Shown piece by piece: positions 12,333 through 22,427 of a stretch of 64,000 nucleotides of DNA; the stretch's first letter is position 1, and each line of letters starts with the position of its first letter. The notes under the pieces were generated by a model. The model saw only the letters and a list, made by a program, of their open reading frames with translations, was not told the origin of the DNA and searched no databases. A program made the translations under genes and the position numbers. The DNA is from Arthrobacter sp. Hiyo4 (GTDB lineage: Bacteria > Actinomycetota > Actinomycetes > Actinomycetales > Micrococcaceae): the NCBI GenBank assembly GCA_002370555.1, contig AP014718.1, positions 62,001 to 126,000 of the forward strand. Reading direction: 5' to 3'.

Positions 12333-12529
12333 GGTTCCGCCTGCCAAACACGAAGTTCGCCCAACGTGACGATGTCTGCGTCACGAGCGGAGCGCAGCAG
12401 TTCGGCCAATTGAGGCCTGAGGGTACAGATGCCGCAAGCCTTGTCGCTGAAAATCTAATCCAAGGCTTGGCCGCCGAGCTTGCGCTGTTCATTCTGGTCC
12501 AGTGTGGTAACCCTCGCATACCGGATTCC
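12333..12529 (-). pseudogene. Degenerate serine-resolvase N-terminal fragment
   Basis: Read leftwards from 12529, the sequence encodes GIRYARVTTLDQNEQRKLGG, QALD, a stop codon, IFSDKACGICTLRPQLAELL and RSARDADIVTLGELRV. This matches the catalytic N-terminal domain of Tn3-type resolvases (YxRVST-DQNxQRQL, DKASGKDT-RPQLxELL-xxRxGD). The catalytic serine is replaced by Thr in RVTT, there is an in-frame TAG, and the remainder of the protein is missing. It is a decayed relic. Confidence 0.75.
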
Positions 12530-13029
12530 TTGACCTGCCGCCGTAGTCACCCCTGCCGAAGCTGTCAGGATGAAACCTATGACTTTCCAAAAGGCATGTC
12601 CGGAAACGCTATTTCAGATCCTATTCTGACACCCGTCCGAGTGCGGTGGACGTCAGGTTTGGGTGTACCTCAGCCTGATAGGGTGAAGCACATCTCGCTC
12701 AACGTTTTAGCTGGGCGTCCATCCCCGAAGACTGAAAGCGTGACTTCGTGGAACTGGTGAAGAAGAGCTTGCGCAGCCCCAGTCCTTGATCAAGCCCGTG
12801 ATTGCCCCTGCCGTGATCGAACTGGCGCCCTTCATGGTGGCTATCCCTAAGACGCAATTAGACGCTCGAAGCGCTATGGCGTGCTTGGGAGTTCTCCTGC
12901 ACCCTTCGACATAGCCCAAAGGTACGAGCGTCGTCTGGTGGCCATGCAAATCGTCGCACGGCGTTTGGTGTCCGCATATGGCCCCTTCACGGGTTCAAAC
13001 CTGTTACTGATGCCATACCGCGAACAAGC
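12530..13029. other. Gene-free DNA between resolvase and IS21 remnants
   Basis: No convincing coding sequence was found on either strand. The segment 12568-12650, upstream of the resolvase relic, contains short inverted motifs around TTTCCGGACATG and could be an old res site, which I cannot confirm. The rest is likely debris of mobile elements. Confidence 0.4.
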
Positions 13030-13325
13030 TCACCCCCTTGCTCATCCACGAGCCGGTCAAAGATCCGCTTGGCCGTATGCCGCTGCTTGCGCGGCCGGCG
13101 CTGGTCCTCGCCCAGCCACCGCTCGATGATGCGCTCGAAGCCGGTCAGCACCGAACCTCCGGGCCTTGCCAACGGTGCCGGCAGTGCCGGGGAGAAGTCC
13201 TGCTGCTCGGCGTACTTGGCCACCGAATCACGGCTGATGCCCAACGTGCGGGCGATTTCACGTCCCGGGACTCCCTGGGAATCGAGTCTTCTGATATTTT
13301 CTTGAACGGACATGGGTACCGTCAT
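13030..13325 (-). pseudogene. istA: IS21-family transposase IstA, N-terminal remnant
   Basis: The reading starts at the ATG at 13325 with SVQENIRRLDSQGVPGREIA and TLGISRDSVAKYAEQQD, the DNA-binding helix-turn-helix of IS21-type IstA. It continues through GGSVLTGFERIIERWLGEDQ and RRPRKQRHTAKRIFDRLVDE. Homology stops near 13033, after about 97 of the usual 400-plus residues. The integrase core and the IstB helper are absent. It lies beside a truncated tyrosine recombinase whose C-terminus is also missing, consistent with insertion and later deletion. Confidence 0.85.
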
Positions 13326-13575
13326 CTGCTTTCCAGCCCTTCCGGCGCAATCGCTCTGTCAATAGCAGCGCCGTAAGGAACCTATCTGGGGTGGCGGGCC
13401 CATGTTCCCAACACACTGGGAACCGCCCGGGCCACCGAGTGATCTCAATCTCTGCAAACCCCAAATCCGTAATTTGGAGGGGAATTGCCTGGCCTGATTC
13501 TTAGCGCTCTTTTGGCAGGAAACCAGCCACCAACTCGGCAGGATTTCCTGGCTGAAACGGCCTACAGATAGTCGA

Positions 13576-14549
13576 TCACACACACCAGCGGGGAATGCGG
13601 GCCTTCGCCTGCAAGAACAGGTGGCGGTCAGGCACGGCAGGGCGTTCATGTTCGAGGTATCCGGCGATCGCTGCGCCGGCATCGGCCGGTAAGGGCATGG
13701 GCTCCGCGAACCCGCCTTTCCCATGCACGAGCACGGTCCCGGCACGCCAGTTCAGGTCATCGAGGCGCAGACTGGCCGCCTCCCGCGCGCGCAGCCCAAG
13801 CCGTGAGAGCAGCACAACGATGGCCCGGTCCCGGCGCGGGCTCAGGCGTGAATCCGCGGCGTGGATGATCAGGTCGCTGACCTGGGCCGGCGGTAAGGCT
13901 TTGGGCAGGGGCCGAACGCGGAATACGAGACCGGGCAGATTCCCTCCGCCAATGCCTCGTTGATGGTCCCGGACAGATACAGCCATTTCAGCAGTGCTCG
14001 CAACGCAGTCACCGCGACCCGGACGGACCCGGCGGATTCCGTACCGCCGCGGACGAGCAGGAAGCCCGTGACCTCGTTGACGGACAAGTTGCCCAGAACC
14101 GAATTCGTCCGGCTGGCACGCCAGCGCAGGAAGGGCCGGACCTGATTCAGGTAATTCTCGACAGTCGTCGGCGCCAGCGCCCGTTCGCGGGAGAGATACT
14201 GCTCGAACCGAACCAGGATCTGCTCCCAGTCAGGCAGGACGGACGGCGCTGCTGCCGCCCGCTCAATGTCTGAATCGGAGAGAAATTCGATGAACCTGTC
14301 CAGCGAGCGAGCCGTGATCAGGTTTCTGTGGCTCTGGCGGCGATGCCGGAAGAACTCCTCGACCGCTTCCGGAGATAGATCGTGAATCGCAAGGCCTCGA
14401 GCGTGCATCCACCCGGACAGGTCGGCGAGCATCTGCAGCTGCTGGGCTGCGGTCCCTGGCGAATAGCCCAGCGCAGCGAGCCTGACGCGGAAACTTGGAA
14501 ACAGTGAGGCTAGCGGGCCGCGGACACGTACTTTGACCGGATCGCTCAT
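13576..14549 (-). pseudogene. Tyrosine recombinase/integrase, truncated before the catalytic tyrosine; one frameshift
   Basis: The N-terminal SAM-like region (LASLFPSFRVRLAALGYSPG, LADLSGWMHARGLAIHDLSP) and core-binding domain (QYLSRERALAPTTVENYLNQ) are followed, after a shift near 13920, by the catalytic start LPKALPPAQVSDLIIHAADS and RDRAIVVLLSRLGLRAREAA. That holds the box I arginine in GLRARE. The frame ends at 13576 shortly after HLFLQAKARIP, so the box II HxxR and the nucleophilic tyrosine are missing. Such recombinases occur in RIT-type and Tn554-like elements. A 12-bp inverted repeat lies just upstream of its start. Confidence 0.8.
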
Positions 14550-14598
14550 GATCCTTGTCCTTCCGAGAGAAGACGGGAGGACAAGTATCAGACAGTCG

Positions 14599-14672
14599 CC
14601 GGATTATGCCGAACATTCCGGCACCCACCCGGCCCTGAGCTGCGGGTTCAGGCAAACATCGGCATAATCCGG
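14599..14672. repeat. 12-bp perfect inverted repeat upstream of the tyrosine recombinase
   Basis: CCGGATTATGCC (14599-14610) and GGCATAATCCGG (14661-14672) are exact inverted copies separated by 50 bases. They sit between the recombinase start (14549) and the IS3 orfA relic, and could be recombinase binding sites or an element end. That role is inferred from position. Confidence 0.6.
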
Positions 14673-14944
14673 ACATCAGGATAATTCAGGAAATCGTTCT
14701 CCCTCTCCAGCTCACGGAGCCGCGCCTCCAGAGCCTTGTATTTCGCAAGATCCACCGAATCATCCGGTTTGCCGCCGCCCTCCGCTTGCCCTTCACGGGA
14801 CAGTCGCACCCAGCGTTTCAACGCCGTGACGGAAATGCCGAGCTCCGGAGCGACAGAGGCAGGCGAACGGCCAGATGAAACCACAAGCTCAACGGCATCA
14901 GCCTTGAACTCATCGGAATAGGTAGGTCGAGCAGACATGAGCAC
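14648..14944 (-). pseudogene. IS3-family transposase OrfA, truncated
   Basis: The reading MLMSARPTYSDEFKADAVEL and VVSSGRSPASVAPELGISV, ALKRWVR, then a leucine-zipper-like LAKYKALEARLRELERENDF is the typical IS3 OrfA helix-turn-helix plus coiled coil. After NDFL the expected KKAxAFFA ending is replaced by unrelated residues to the stop at 14648, so the element is cut near 14690. No OrfB follows. The likely original IS end lies near 14960-14985 (TGTGTCTCACATCA). Confidence 0.8.
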
Positions 14945-15095
14945 AATCCTTTCAAACTGTGTCTCACATCAGTAGTACACCTCAAGGGCCCGGTTAATCT
15001 GTCGGCGTTTTAAGAGTTAGGGCCTGTCATTTCTGACCCACGCACCTGGTTGGAATGTAAGAAGAAGTCGCTTAGACCTGTACAAACCAATGAGC

Positions 15096-16534
15096 TCAGG
15101 GAAGGAGGCCCGCTCGTCTCCCTACCTGGAGCGCATACCAGAATTTGGTCGTCCCTTCCGTTGAGCCCGGGTGCAGCTTGGTCAATTGTTCAATGGTATT
15201 CAGCCGGTAAACGAGGGTCTGTCGGTGGATACTGAGTTGCTGCGCGCCCTTGATGTATGAGCGATCCGCTGCGAGGAATGCTTCCAGGGTTTCCAGCAGG
15301 CCCCCGCGGCTCTTTTGATCATGGTCAATGATCGGGCCGAGAACTTTCTGAACCAACGCCCGGGACTCTGCAACGCTGCGTGGAAAGTATCCCTGCTCTT
15401 CGTCCGGCCGCCCGTACCGGCACAGGGGCGAGGGGCCTCCACTGCATCCTGCAGGGCAAGGTGCGCCTGTCGCCGGGCCTCAGGAACGCCCACCACCGGA
15501 GACAGCGGCAGGCTAACGCCGATCCTGGTGTCGCTTCCCAGCAGCTTCGCGAAGGTTTCGATGACATCGTCATCATCCGGAGCCAGGGCGAAGAACTCGC
15601 CATCTTCTTGGAGAAGGAGGACCTCCGGGCTCCGTAAAGCGGGAGCAAGATGCACGTTTGACAGAGAATATGCCCCGCCGTCCTCAGCCATGATGCTTAG
15701 CAGCACGATGTCACCGGCTATCTTGTGCTGTTCCAGTACCGAAGAGATTGCGCGGATTTCCACGGCACCTTTGAGAAGGCTGCGCAAAACTGTTTCGCCG
15801 TCACGACGCCGTTCATCCAGAGATCTCGCATACTGCTCGAGTTCCAGGGCCGTGATACCAACTACATAGTGAGCGAGTAAGGCATCGGGGACTGTATTCG
15901 GTTCTGTCCGGATACGCAGCGACATTCGCAGTCGTCCGGGTATTGCCAGCACCGTGCTTTGCTGCTCGGTAGCGCGCGCATCCCGCCGCCGGCCAGATGT
16001 GGCTATAACATCGCCGCTGGTGTCGTCAACGAGTGCCAGGTCCCAACCAACTCCCCGGGCGATGGCTTCCAGCCGCCCGAGTCCTCCCGCTTCCCTGCTC
16101 AAGGAATCACCGTAGGCGTCAAATATCCGCTTGGCTTTTTCCAGCCGTTCCCTCTCGATGTCGAGCGAGTTCTTGATGATGACTCGGGCAAGCGTTACAA
16201 ATTCCAGCTCAAAGGGTGCTTTGAGGAGAGGGAATTTGTGTTCGTCAGCAGTCTGGATCATCGCTGGGGTTACGGTTGGCGCGTTTGGATGCGGAGCAAC
16301 GATGAGGCCACTGACTCCGACCTGTATCAGTCTCAGGAGCCAGCTCGACTGCTCTTCCTCTTCGGGCATCCCAATGCCCGTCGTCATGACAAGATCTCCG
16401 GCCTCTACCCAGTGCCATGGGTCTGGGAGGTCAACCGCATGGGCCCAGGAAACGGGCCGCCCGCCTCCGTCTGCCCCGGCTAGATACTCGATGTTGAGGC
16501 CTGGAATACGGATGAGGTTGTCAACAGTGATCAC
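15096..16534 (-). CDS. PucR-family transcriptional regulator; one frameshift near 15415
   Basis: Purine/amine-catabolism-type activator of about 480 residues. The N-terminal PucR domain has ITVDNLIRIPGLNIEYLAGA, LPDPWHWVEAGDLVMTTGIG and GVSGLIVAPHP. A GGDEF-like middle region precedes a C-terminal helix-turn-helix, LETLEAFLAADRSYIKGAQQ and LSIHRQTLVYRLNTIEQLT, which is the PucR HTH_30 signature. The C-terminal part is in a different frame; one indel near 15410-15420 joins them. The stop is at 15096. It precedes the N-methyl-amine genes on the same strand but is separated from folD by 1 kb. PucR proteins usually sense a nitrogenous catabolite; the ligand here is unknown. Confidence 0.85.
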
Positions 16535-17339
16535 AACTGCACCTTTAGATATTTATACGAATGGCCATGTTATACCGACCATGTTAGCAAAATGTCTGTG
16601 GTCGGCCTCACGATCGCGCCGCATACTCGAAGGGTGAAACGACCGGCCGGAGGCTGGTGTCCCGCCTTGTTTCTGATTGGAAAACTGATGTGAATGGAAT
16701 GAAGCCCGTCATCTTTTGTGACCCGGTGGCGTCTATGACGGCGCCTGAAAAACTCGGGCATCCCGTACCGCAGCGGCACCAGGAATCCGCAAAACTCATT
16801 CGGCGGAAATCTTCCCCCGGAGCGACCAAAGACTTGGCTGTTCAATAGATCAAGGAAGATCTTCGAACATTGGCGCGAAACGTCCTGAAGTCGCGTCAAA
16901 CTCGGCAGGGTTTCAGATCATGTTGAATGAGTTCGTAGACACAGCGGACGAGGATTGGCATGAAGGTCAAGCGCCAGGATGGCTGCCACGTAGTTCGTCA
17001 GAGAGTATCTTGTGTGGAGTCGACGGGCTTCTGAAACCTGAGCGAAGCTCGCAACCGACGGGGACAGCCACCGCGGACGACTGGGCAAGGCTGCCGACCT
17101 TGAACTGCGAAACAAGCATCGTCTGACCGTCGATTTCATTGATGAGTTTCCAGTTCCTGATCGGAAGGGTCTACGGCGCAGGCCCAGGATAGAGACCTCC
17201 CGCCGCCACTGGATGATCCGGCTCTCCTTTTGGGCACCCGCCAACGCACTGCTTTCATAGACACGCTCCCAGGCCAGGGAACCGAAAGTAGTCGCGGCAT
17301 TACTTCCCTGTATGCAGCGGAACTTTTGCGCGTGCCAAA

Positions 17340-17358
17340 CAATAATATTGTATTATCG
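17340..17358. promoter_or_regulatory. Operator copy CAATAATATTGTATTATCG
   Basis: Matches the palindrome at 25971-25989 at 17 of 19 positions and keeps the core ATAATA-3 bases-TATTA. Unlike the other two copies it has no TTGAC -35 box at the same distance, and no intact gene lies immediately next to it. It may control a lost gene or act at a distance. Confidence 0.6.
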
Positions 17359-17484
17359 ACTGGTACTTCCATAAGCGGCACCAAATGAGATACATACCAA
17401 GCGACCCCACAGCATGCGAGTTCGGGTCATCAGACGCTAGTCCCAGACGGGGCAATCTTTTTTGTTGCGGGGCTGAAAGCAACA

Positions 17485-17521
17485 TGGCCCCGCTTTCCCT
17501 TTCGGGAGGCGGGGGCCATAT
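17485..17521 (-). terminator. GC-rich hairpin downstream of folD
   Basis: ATGGCCCCGC and GCGGGGGCCAT form a near-perfect stem with a CTTTCGGG-type loop, about 40 bases beyond the folD stop. One arm has four C against five G, another possible missing base. There is no strong T run. Confidence 0.55.
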
Positions 17522-17561
17522 GGGGGCGGGGGCTTCGCGGCCCCAACTTCTGTTTCAGTGG

Positions 17562-18533
17562 TTAGTTGCGGGCCCGTCGTTCGGCAGCGTCCACAACATT
17601 ACTCAGCAGCATTGCCCGTGTCATGGGTCCGACGCCGCCGGGGTTCGGCGAGATCCAACCCGCTACGCTGCTAGCAGCTGCTTCAACGTCACCGCGGAGG
17701 GATACCTTTCCTGTCTGTGGGTCAACCGCACGTGACACTCCTACGTCCAGGACAATTGCCCCAGCTTTGAGATCAGTAGCCTTGATGACGTCGGGAACGC
17801 CAGCAGCAGCAACGACTACGTCCGCGCGTTTGAGCAGGCCCGGGAGATCAGTCGTTCCGGTGTGGGCCAGGGTAACCGTGGCGTTGACAGCCTTACGGGT
17901 CAGCAGAAGTCCAAGCGGGCGCCCCACTGTGACACCTCGACCCAGTACTAATACTTCTTTACCGGCCAACGAGATCCCGTTGCGGCTCAGCAGCTCCACG
18001 ATTCCAAACGGTGTGCACGGAAGGGGCGAATCGAGAGGTTCGTTGACGGTAAGCACTAGCTTGCCCAGGTTGGTCGGGTGCAGACCGTCCGCATCCTTGT
18101 CCGGACGAATTCTTTCAAGGATTGCGTTTTGGTTGATATGGGATGGCAGAGGCAACTGGACGATATAGCCGCTTGTCGCTGGATCCTCATTCAACTCATC
18201 GAGCACAGCTTCTAGTTCACCCTGGGTAATGTTGGCCGGGAGGTCTCGGCGGATGGATTCGATACCCACTTCCGCGCAGTCGCGATGTTTTCCGCCGACA
18301 TAGGAGTGACTGGCCGGGTCGTCACCGACGAGGACTGTTCCCAGACCCGGAACGATTCCCCGGGCTTTAAGCTCCTGCACCCGCAGGCGCAGCTCTGCCT
18401 TGATCTCCGCTGCAGCCCTGTTCCCGTCCAGAATCTGACCCCGAGCATCGCCGAAAGGATCAGCGATCATAGCGTCATTTTCCGTGGCGTCTTCGACTTT
18501 GAGTTGCTCCATGACTCTCCTAAGTTGGTCCAT
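17562..18533 (-). CDS. folD: Bifunctional methylene-THF dehydrogenase / methenyl-THF cyclohydrolase FolD
   Basis: Interconverts 5,10-methylene-THF, 5,10-methenyl-THF and 10-formyl-THF with NADP. It is intact. Family motifs include [19 protein letters not shown] with the catalytic Tyr and Lys, [54 protein letters not shown], and the C-terminal [16 protein letters not shown]. The start is uncertain: the ATG at 18533 (after AGGA) and the ATG at 18512 (after AGGAGAG) both have ribosome binding sites, and the first 30 or so residues extend beyond usual FolD N-termini. The gene lies after the dimethylglycine-oxidase-like gene on the same strand, separated by a strong hairpin. It would process the methylene-THF made by demethylation. 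Confidence 0.92.
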   Translation of the reverse strand: MDQLRRVMEQLKVEDATENDAMIADPFGDARGQILDGNRAAAEIKAELRLRVQELKARGIVPGLGTVLVGDDPASHSYVGGKHRDCAEVGIESIRRDLPANITQGELEAVLDELNEDPATSGYIVQLPLPSHINQNAILERIRPDKDADGLHPTNLGKLVLTVNEPLDSPLPCTPFGIVELLSRNGISLAGKEVLVLGRGVTVGRPLGLLLTRKAVNATVTLAHTGTTDLPGLLKRADVVVAAAGVPDVIKATDLKAGAIVLDVGVSRAVDPQTGKVSLRGDVEAAASSVAGWISPNPGGVGPMTRAMLLSNVVDAAERRARN

Positions 18534-18593
18534 AGCGTTCCTAAAATTCACACGTAGCAGCAGAGGCGGCAGCAAAGACTGACGCTGCCGAGA

Positions 18594-18625
18594 AGTGCCG
18601 GCGACAGCTTCCTGTCGCCGGCACT
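18594..18625. terminator. Perfect 14-bp stem-loop between the DMGO-like gene and folD
   Basis: AGTGCCGGCGACAG (18594-18607), loop CTTC, CTGTCGCCGGCACT (18612-18625). It begins 8 bases beyond the upstream gene's stop. There is no T run, so it may be a weak terminator, an RNA-stability element or attenuator separating the two genes. Confidence 0.65.
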
Positions 18626-18632
18626 CTGGTGT

Positions 18633-21104
18633 CTAGCCCCGGAGACGTTCGCCTTTAGGGTCGTAGAACGGCCGCCTGGAAACTGTCGCCGGAAACAGCT
18701 GGTCCTTGCACTGCACCTCGAACTTGCCGGTGAAATCCACGTCTGGGTCGACTGCAGCAATTCCTACTGCACGCCCGAGCGTGTACCCGTAGCTGCCGCT
18801 AGTGAGCCGCCCCACCGGTATCCCGTTGCAGAGAAGGGTCTCGTCGTGGACGAAGAGAGGATCTGCATCATCAATCGCTACATAGACCGTACGGTGCTTA
18901 GGTTTCGCTGGATCGAGTTTTGCCAGCGCATCGCGACCGACAAATCCACCGGACTTGTCCATCGCGATGGTGAAGCGTAGGCCCGCTGCATAGGGATCGT
19001 CTTCAGGCCCGATGTCGTGTCCAAGGTGACGGAATCCTTTCTCGCTACGAAGGGAATCCAACGCGTGGTAACCGCCATGCGGACGCCGAGGTCTTGTCCT
19101 GCTTCCCACAGGGCGTCAAAAACGTTTACGGCCAGGTCCGCGCTGGCATAGATCTCGTAGCCGAGTTCACCGACAAAGCTGACTCGGAGAGAGTATGCGA
19201 ATCCGTCTGCGATCTCTACGCGGCGTCCCTCGGTGTATTTCTGCGCTTCATCCGACCAGTCCTCAGGGGAGACACGTGTCAGAAGTTCCCGGCTCCGTGG
19301 TCCCATTACCCCAATTGTGGCCAGTCCTGCGGTGGCGTCGAAGACAGCGGCGGCCTTTCCCTTGGCCAGCCGGTTGAGGTATGCCAGACTCTTCTGTCTG
19401 CTGAACGACGGAGTGACGACGAGGAACCGGTCCTTTTCCAGACGGGTGATCGTTCCGTCGAGCTCGATGCCTGCATTTTCGTTCAGAAACAACGTGTAAA
19501 CAGCTTTGTTCACGGGAACGTCGACGTCCGCCGTGCTTGCCAGTTGGCATACCGCCAACGCATCCGGACCGGCTACCTCAAATTTTGCGAAGGGGCTCAA
19601 ATCGAAAAGGACGACACCTTCGCGCGTGGCTTTGTGTTCGGTTCCCACGCGGTGGAACCAGTCAGTCCTGCCGTAGCTATAGGTATATTCGGGCTTGGTT
19701 CCCGGTTCTGCATACCAGTTTGCCCGCTCCTGACCGTTGACTTCACCGAAACAGGCACCCAGTTCGGCAAGCCGGGAATGCAGTGGTGTGCGTCGGACAT
19801 TTCGTGCCGTCTCCAGCTGCAGGTGCGGCCAATGCATGGCGTAGAGTCGCCCGAGCCCTTCCTTAGTGCGGGCATGCAGGTAGCGGCGGTTGTTCTGGTG
19901 CTCGGAGAAGCGCTGAACGTCTACCGACGAGGAGTCGAACGCCGGCGCCCGGTGATGACCCACTCGGCGAGCTCCTTGCCCACTCCCGGAGCAAAGATGA
20001 TGCCCTGGGAGTTGAATCCAGCGGCTACGAAGAGGTTCTGCATCTCGGATGTTTCGCCCAAAATGAAGTTCGCGTCTGGTGTGAAGCTTTCGGGAGCATT
20101 GAGAAAGCGGTCGTAGCCAGCGTCGGCCAAAGACGGGATGGCGGTTTCAGCCTTACCTCTGATCGGCGCGAAATGCTCCCAGTTGGCTGGAAATTCAGCA
20201 AATCCCGCGGATGCGATTTCATGCACGGGCCTTGGTATCCCGTCCGGTTCAAAAGCCCCCACCAACAGGTGTCCGGCTTCCGGTCGCACGTAGTAGCTGT
20301 TATCAAGATCGCGGAAAACGGGAAGTTCCGGCACCGCTCCCTCTATTTTTTCCGAGCGTACGTGTACGTGTTCAGCAGGATACAGCGGAACGCTAACCCC
20401 TGCGGTAGCCGCCAGCTCCCTGGTCCAGAGACCGCACGCAAGGATGACGCGGTCGCACGCGACATTACCCTTGCTGGTTTCAATGCCGGTGGCTTTCCCG
20501 TCATCATGAAGGATCTTATGGACCGTTACGCCTTCGCGGACCTGAACGCCGCGAGAGTGTGCCATCTTGGCGAATGCGATCGCGGCATGTCCGGGGTTAA
20601 GGTAGCCATCGTCCGGCAAGAGCAAGGAGCCAAGGATCCCTCAGTACTGGCGATCGGCCAGACTTCCTTGAAACGCTCGTCAGTGAGCATCTCGGCCCTT
20701 ACGCCCTGCTGTTCGGCAACATCCCGGGCGTATCGGATCTCATCCAGCCTGCCAGGGGTGCGTGCGATGTTCAGCGAACCGGAGGGACGGAAGGAGATAT
20801 CGACGCCGGAAAGTTCTTCAAGCTCTCGGTACAGCTCCAGGCTGTACTTTGCCAGCTTGGTGAGGGCTGCCGAGCTGCGCGCACCGGTGACCAGCCCTGC
20901 AGCGTGCCAGGTAGTGCCGCTTCCCAGGACGTTGTTTTCAAGCAGCAGGACATCACTTTCGCCAGCAAGCGCCAGATGGTAGGCGATGCTTGACCCGATG
21001 ATTCCACCGCCGACGACAACGGTCCGTACACGCTGTGGTAGTGATCCATTTGAGTCATCAGTGAATGCCTTGGCACTGATGCTCCGATCGACGAGCCTGT
21101 CCAT
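18633..21104 (-). CDS. Dimethylglycine/sarcosine oxidase-type flavoprotein with GcvT-like folate domain; three frameshifts
   Basis: Two-part enzyme: an N-terminal FAD oxidase of the DAO fold demethylates an N-methyl amine, and a C-terminal aminomethyltransferase-like domain passes the carbon to tetrahydrofolate. The FAD site reads RTVVVGGGIIGSSIAYHLAL, and GTTWHAAGLVTG contains the histidine (about residue 67) at the position that carries covalent FAD in the family. The oxidase continues through YLNPGHAAIAFAKMAHSRGV and ends near NLFVAAGFNSQGIIFAPG. The folate part has YGRTDWFHRVGTEHK, DLSPFAKFEVAGPDAL, SFVGELGYEIYASAD and SEKGFRHLGHDI. Reading breaks occur near 20630, 19945 and 19080. I chose the ATG at 21104, preceded by GTGAGGAAAA; an ATG at 21152 overlaps purU. 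Confidence 0.88.
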
Positions 21105-21148
21105 TATTTTTTCCTCACTTCTGGTCGGAACCAGTACTTTCCGGTCTG

Positions 21149-22012
21149 TCATTTGAAAACCACGGTGCGGGTGCCATTGAGAATTACGCGGTGTTCTGCG
21201 TGCCATTGCACGGCCCGTGCCAAAGCCAGTCGCTCGGCGTCACGCCCGACTACGACCAAGTCTTCCGGCTGGTAGCCGTGGTCTACGCGGAGCACTTCCT
21301 GTTCGATGATCGGGCCTTCGTCAAGCTCGGCTGTGACGTAGTGCGCTGTGGCGCCAACAAGCTTGACGCCCCGATCGAATGCCTGGTGATACGGCTTGGC
21401 GCCCTTGAAACCCGGAAGGAAGGAATGATGGATGTTGATCGCCTTCCCGGCGAGTTCCCTGCACAGGTCGTCACTGAGGACCTGCATGTACCTCGCGAGG
21501 ACAACGAGGTCCACGTCGTGCTCTTTGACGAGGGAGAGGAGCTTGTCTTCGGCAGCCGGTTTGGTATCCGCTGTTACGGGAATATAAATGAATGGGATTC
21601 CCTGCGCTTTCACCATCGGTTCAAGGTCCCGGTGATTTGAGGCGATGAACGGGATGTCAACCTTCAGCTGGTTAGTGCGCCAGCGGAACAACAGGTCGTT
21701 CAGGCAGTGCTCGAACTTGGACACAAGGATGGCAATCTTTGGCCTGTCGGTGCTATCCGTTAGGGACCAGGACATACCGTAGGTTTCAGCTGTTGCACGG
21801 AAAGCAGATTTCAACGCTTCCACGGAAGTCTTATCCGGGTAGCTTGCCTGTATGCGCATGAAGAAGCGGTTTTCAGCCACGTCGTCGAATTGCTGACTTG
21901 TCAGAATGTTGCAGCCGTGGGCAAGGAGAAAGCCGGATACCGCGTGCACGATGCCCGTAGTGTCTTCGCAGCTGATGGCGAGGACCAGCTGCTGACTGCG
22001 TTTGTGATCCAC
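21149..22012 (-). CDS. purU: Formyltetrahydrofolate deformylase PurU
   Basis: Hydrolyses 10-formyl-THF to formate and THF, releasing surplus one-carbon units. It is intact at 287 residues. An N-terminal ACT domain (LVLAISCEDTTGIVHAVSGF) is followed by the formyltransferase-like domain with KIAILVSKFEHCLNDLL, LVVLARYMQVLSDDL, INIHHSFLPGFKGAKPY with the catalytic His, and ATAHYVTAELDEGPIIEQ. The start is a GTG at 22012 with TAGGAG 5-10 bases upstream. Its stop lies 45 bases before the start of the dimethylglycine-oxidase-like gene, so they form an operon. Pairing with demethylating oxidases is known in Arthrobacter globiformis and regenerates free THF. Confidence 0.95.
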   Translation of the reverse strand: MDHKRSQQLVLAISCEDTTGIVHAVSGFLLAHGCNILTSQQFDDVAENRFFMRIQASYPDKTSVEALKSAFRATAETYGMSWSLTDSTDRPKIAILVSKFEHCLNDLLFRWRTNQLKVDIPFIASNHRDLEPMVKAQGIPFIYIPVTADTKPAAEDKLLSLVKEHDVDLVVLARYMQVLSDDLCRELAGKAINIHHSFLPGFKGAKPYHQAFDRGVKLVGATAHYVTAELDEGPIIEQEVLRVDHGYQPEDLVVVGRDAERLALARAVQWHAEHRVILNGTRTVVFK

Positions 22013-22378
22013 AAAAGCTCCTAGCTATAAGGGGTGCCGGCCGTGCAGCTGACGCGCTCCAGGCGGTAGTAACGGGAAAATGAGGAAGAGGTTTTCAGCC
22101 CCTCCACGGGAATCAGAACTCGAAATTGGTTCGGCTGGGAATCCGATAGGTGGTGGGCCGACTTCCTGTGACAACCGTAGAACTGCGCCGTCTAGGGGCG
22201 CTATGTACGAACAGCAAGAAAGGTGGCGACATATTAGACGAAAAAACAAGTGACACCGTGCTTAGCCGAATTGAGAATGAATGGAGTGCCTCTTGAGCCT
22301 CAAACCGCAAACAGCCGGGGCCAGCGCCGCGGGATCCTGGTGCGCTGCAGCCGTCAGAGCGGCCACTCCCGCCGCCCG

Positions 22379-22420
22379 CATGTTCCTCACCTGTTAAGTC
22401 ATGTTCCTCACCGAGTAAGG
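22379..22420. repeat. 21-nt tandem direct repeat (two copies)
   Basis: CATGTTCCTCACC occurs at 22379-22391 and again at 22400-22412, each followed by a similar nTAAG stretch, giving a 21-base period. Such repeated blocks are seen at the ends of some insertion sequences, but no transposase is present here. Confidence 0.5.
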
Positions 22421-22427
22421 AAAATCA

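Larger units (their letters stand above)
16535..17561. other. 1-kb region without a recognisable gene, containing one operator-like palindrome
   Basis: Several open frames exist but none shows codon conservation, a good ribosome binding site or a known domain. One minus-strand reading (about 17330-17150, with LAWERVYESSALAGAQKESR and IIQWRREVSILGLRRR) looks protein-like but I cannot assign it; it could be the relic of a lost gene. A copy of the operator shared with the TetR/ABC genes lies at 17340-17358. Confidence 0.4.

Noticed and set aside
16570..16899. 110-codon minus-strand frame upstream of the first PucR gene
   Set aside because: It has no recognisable domain or start signal and overlaps the likely promoter of the regulator.
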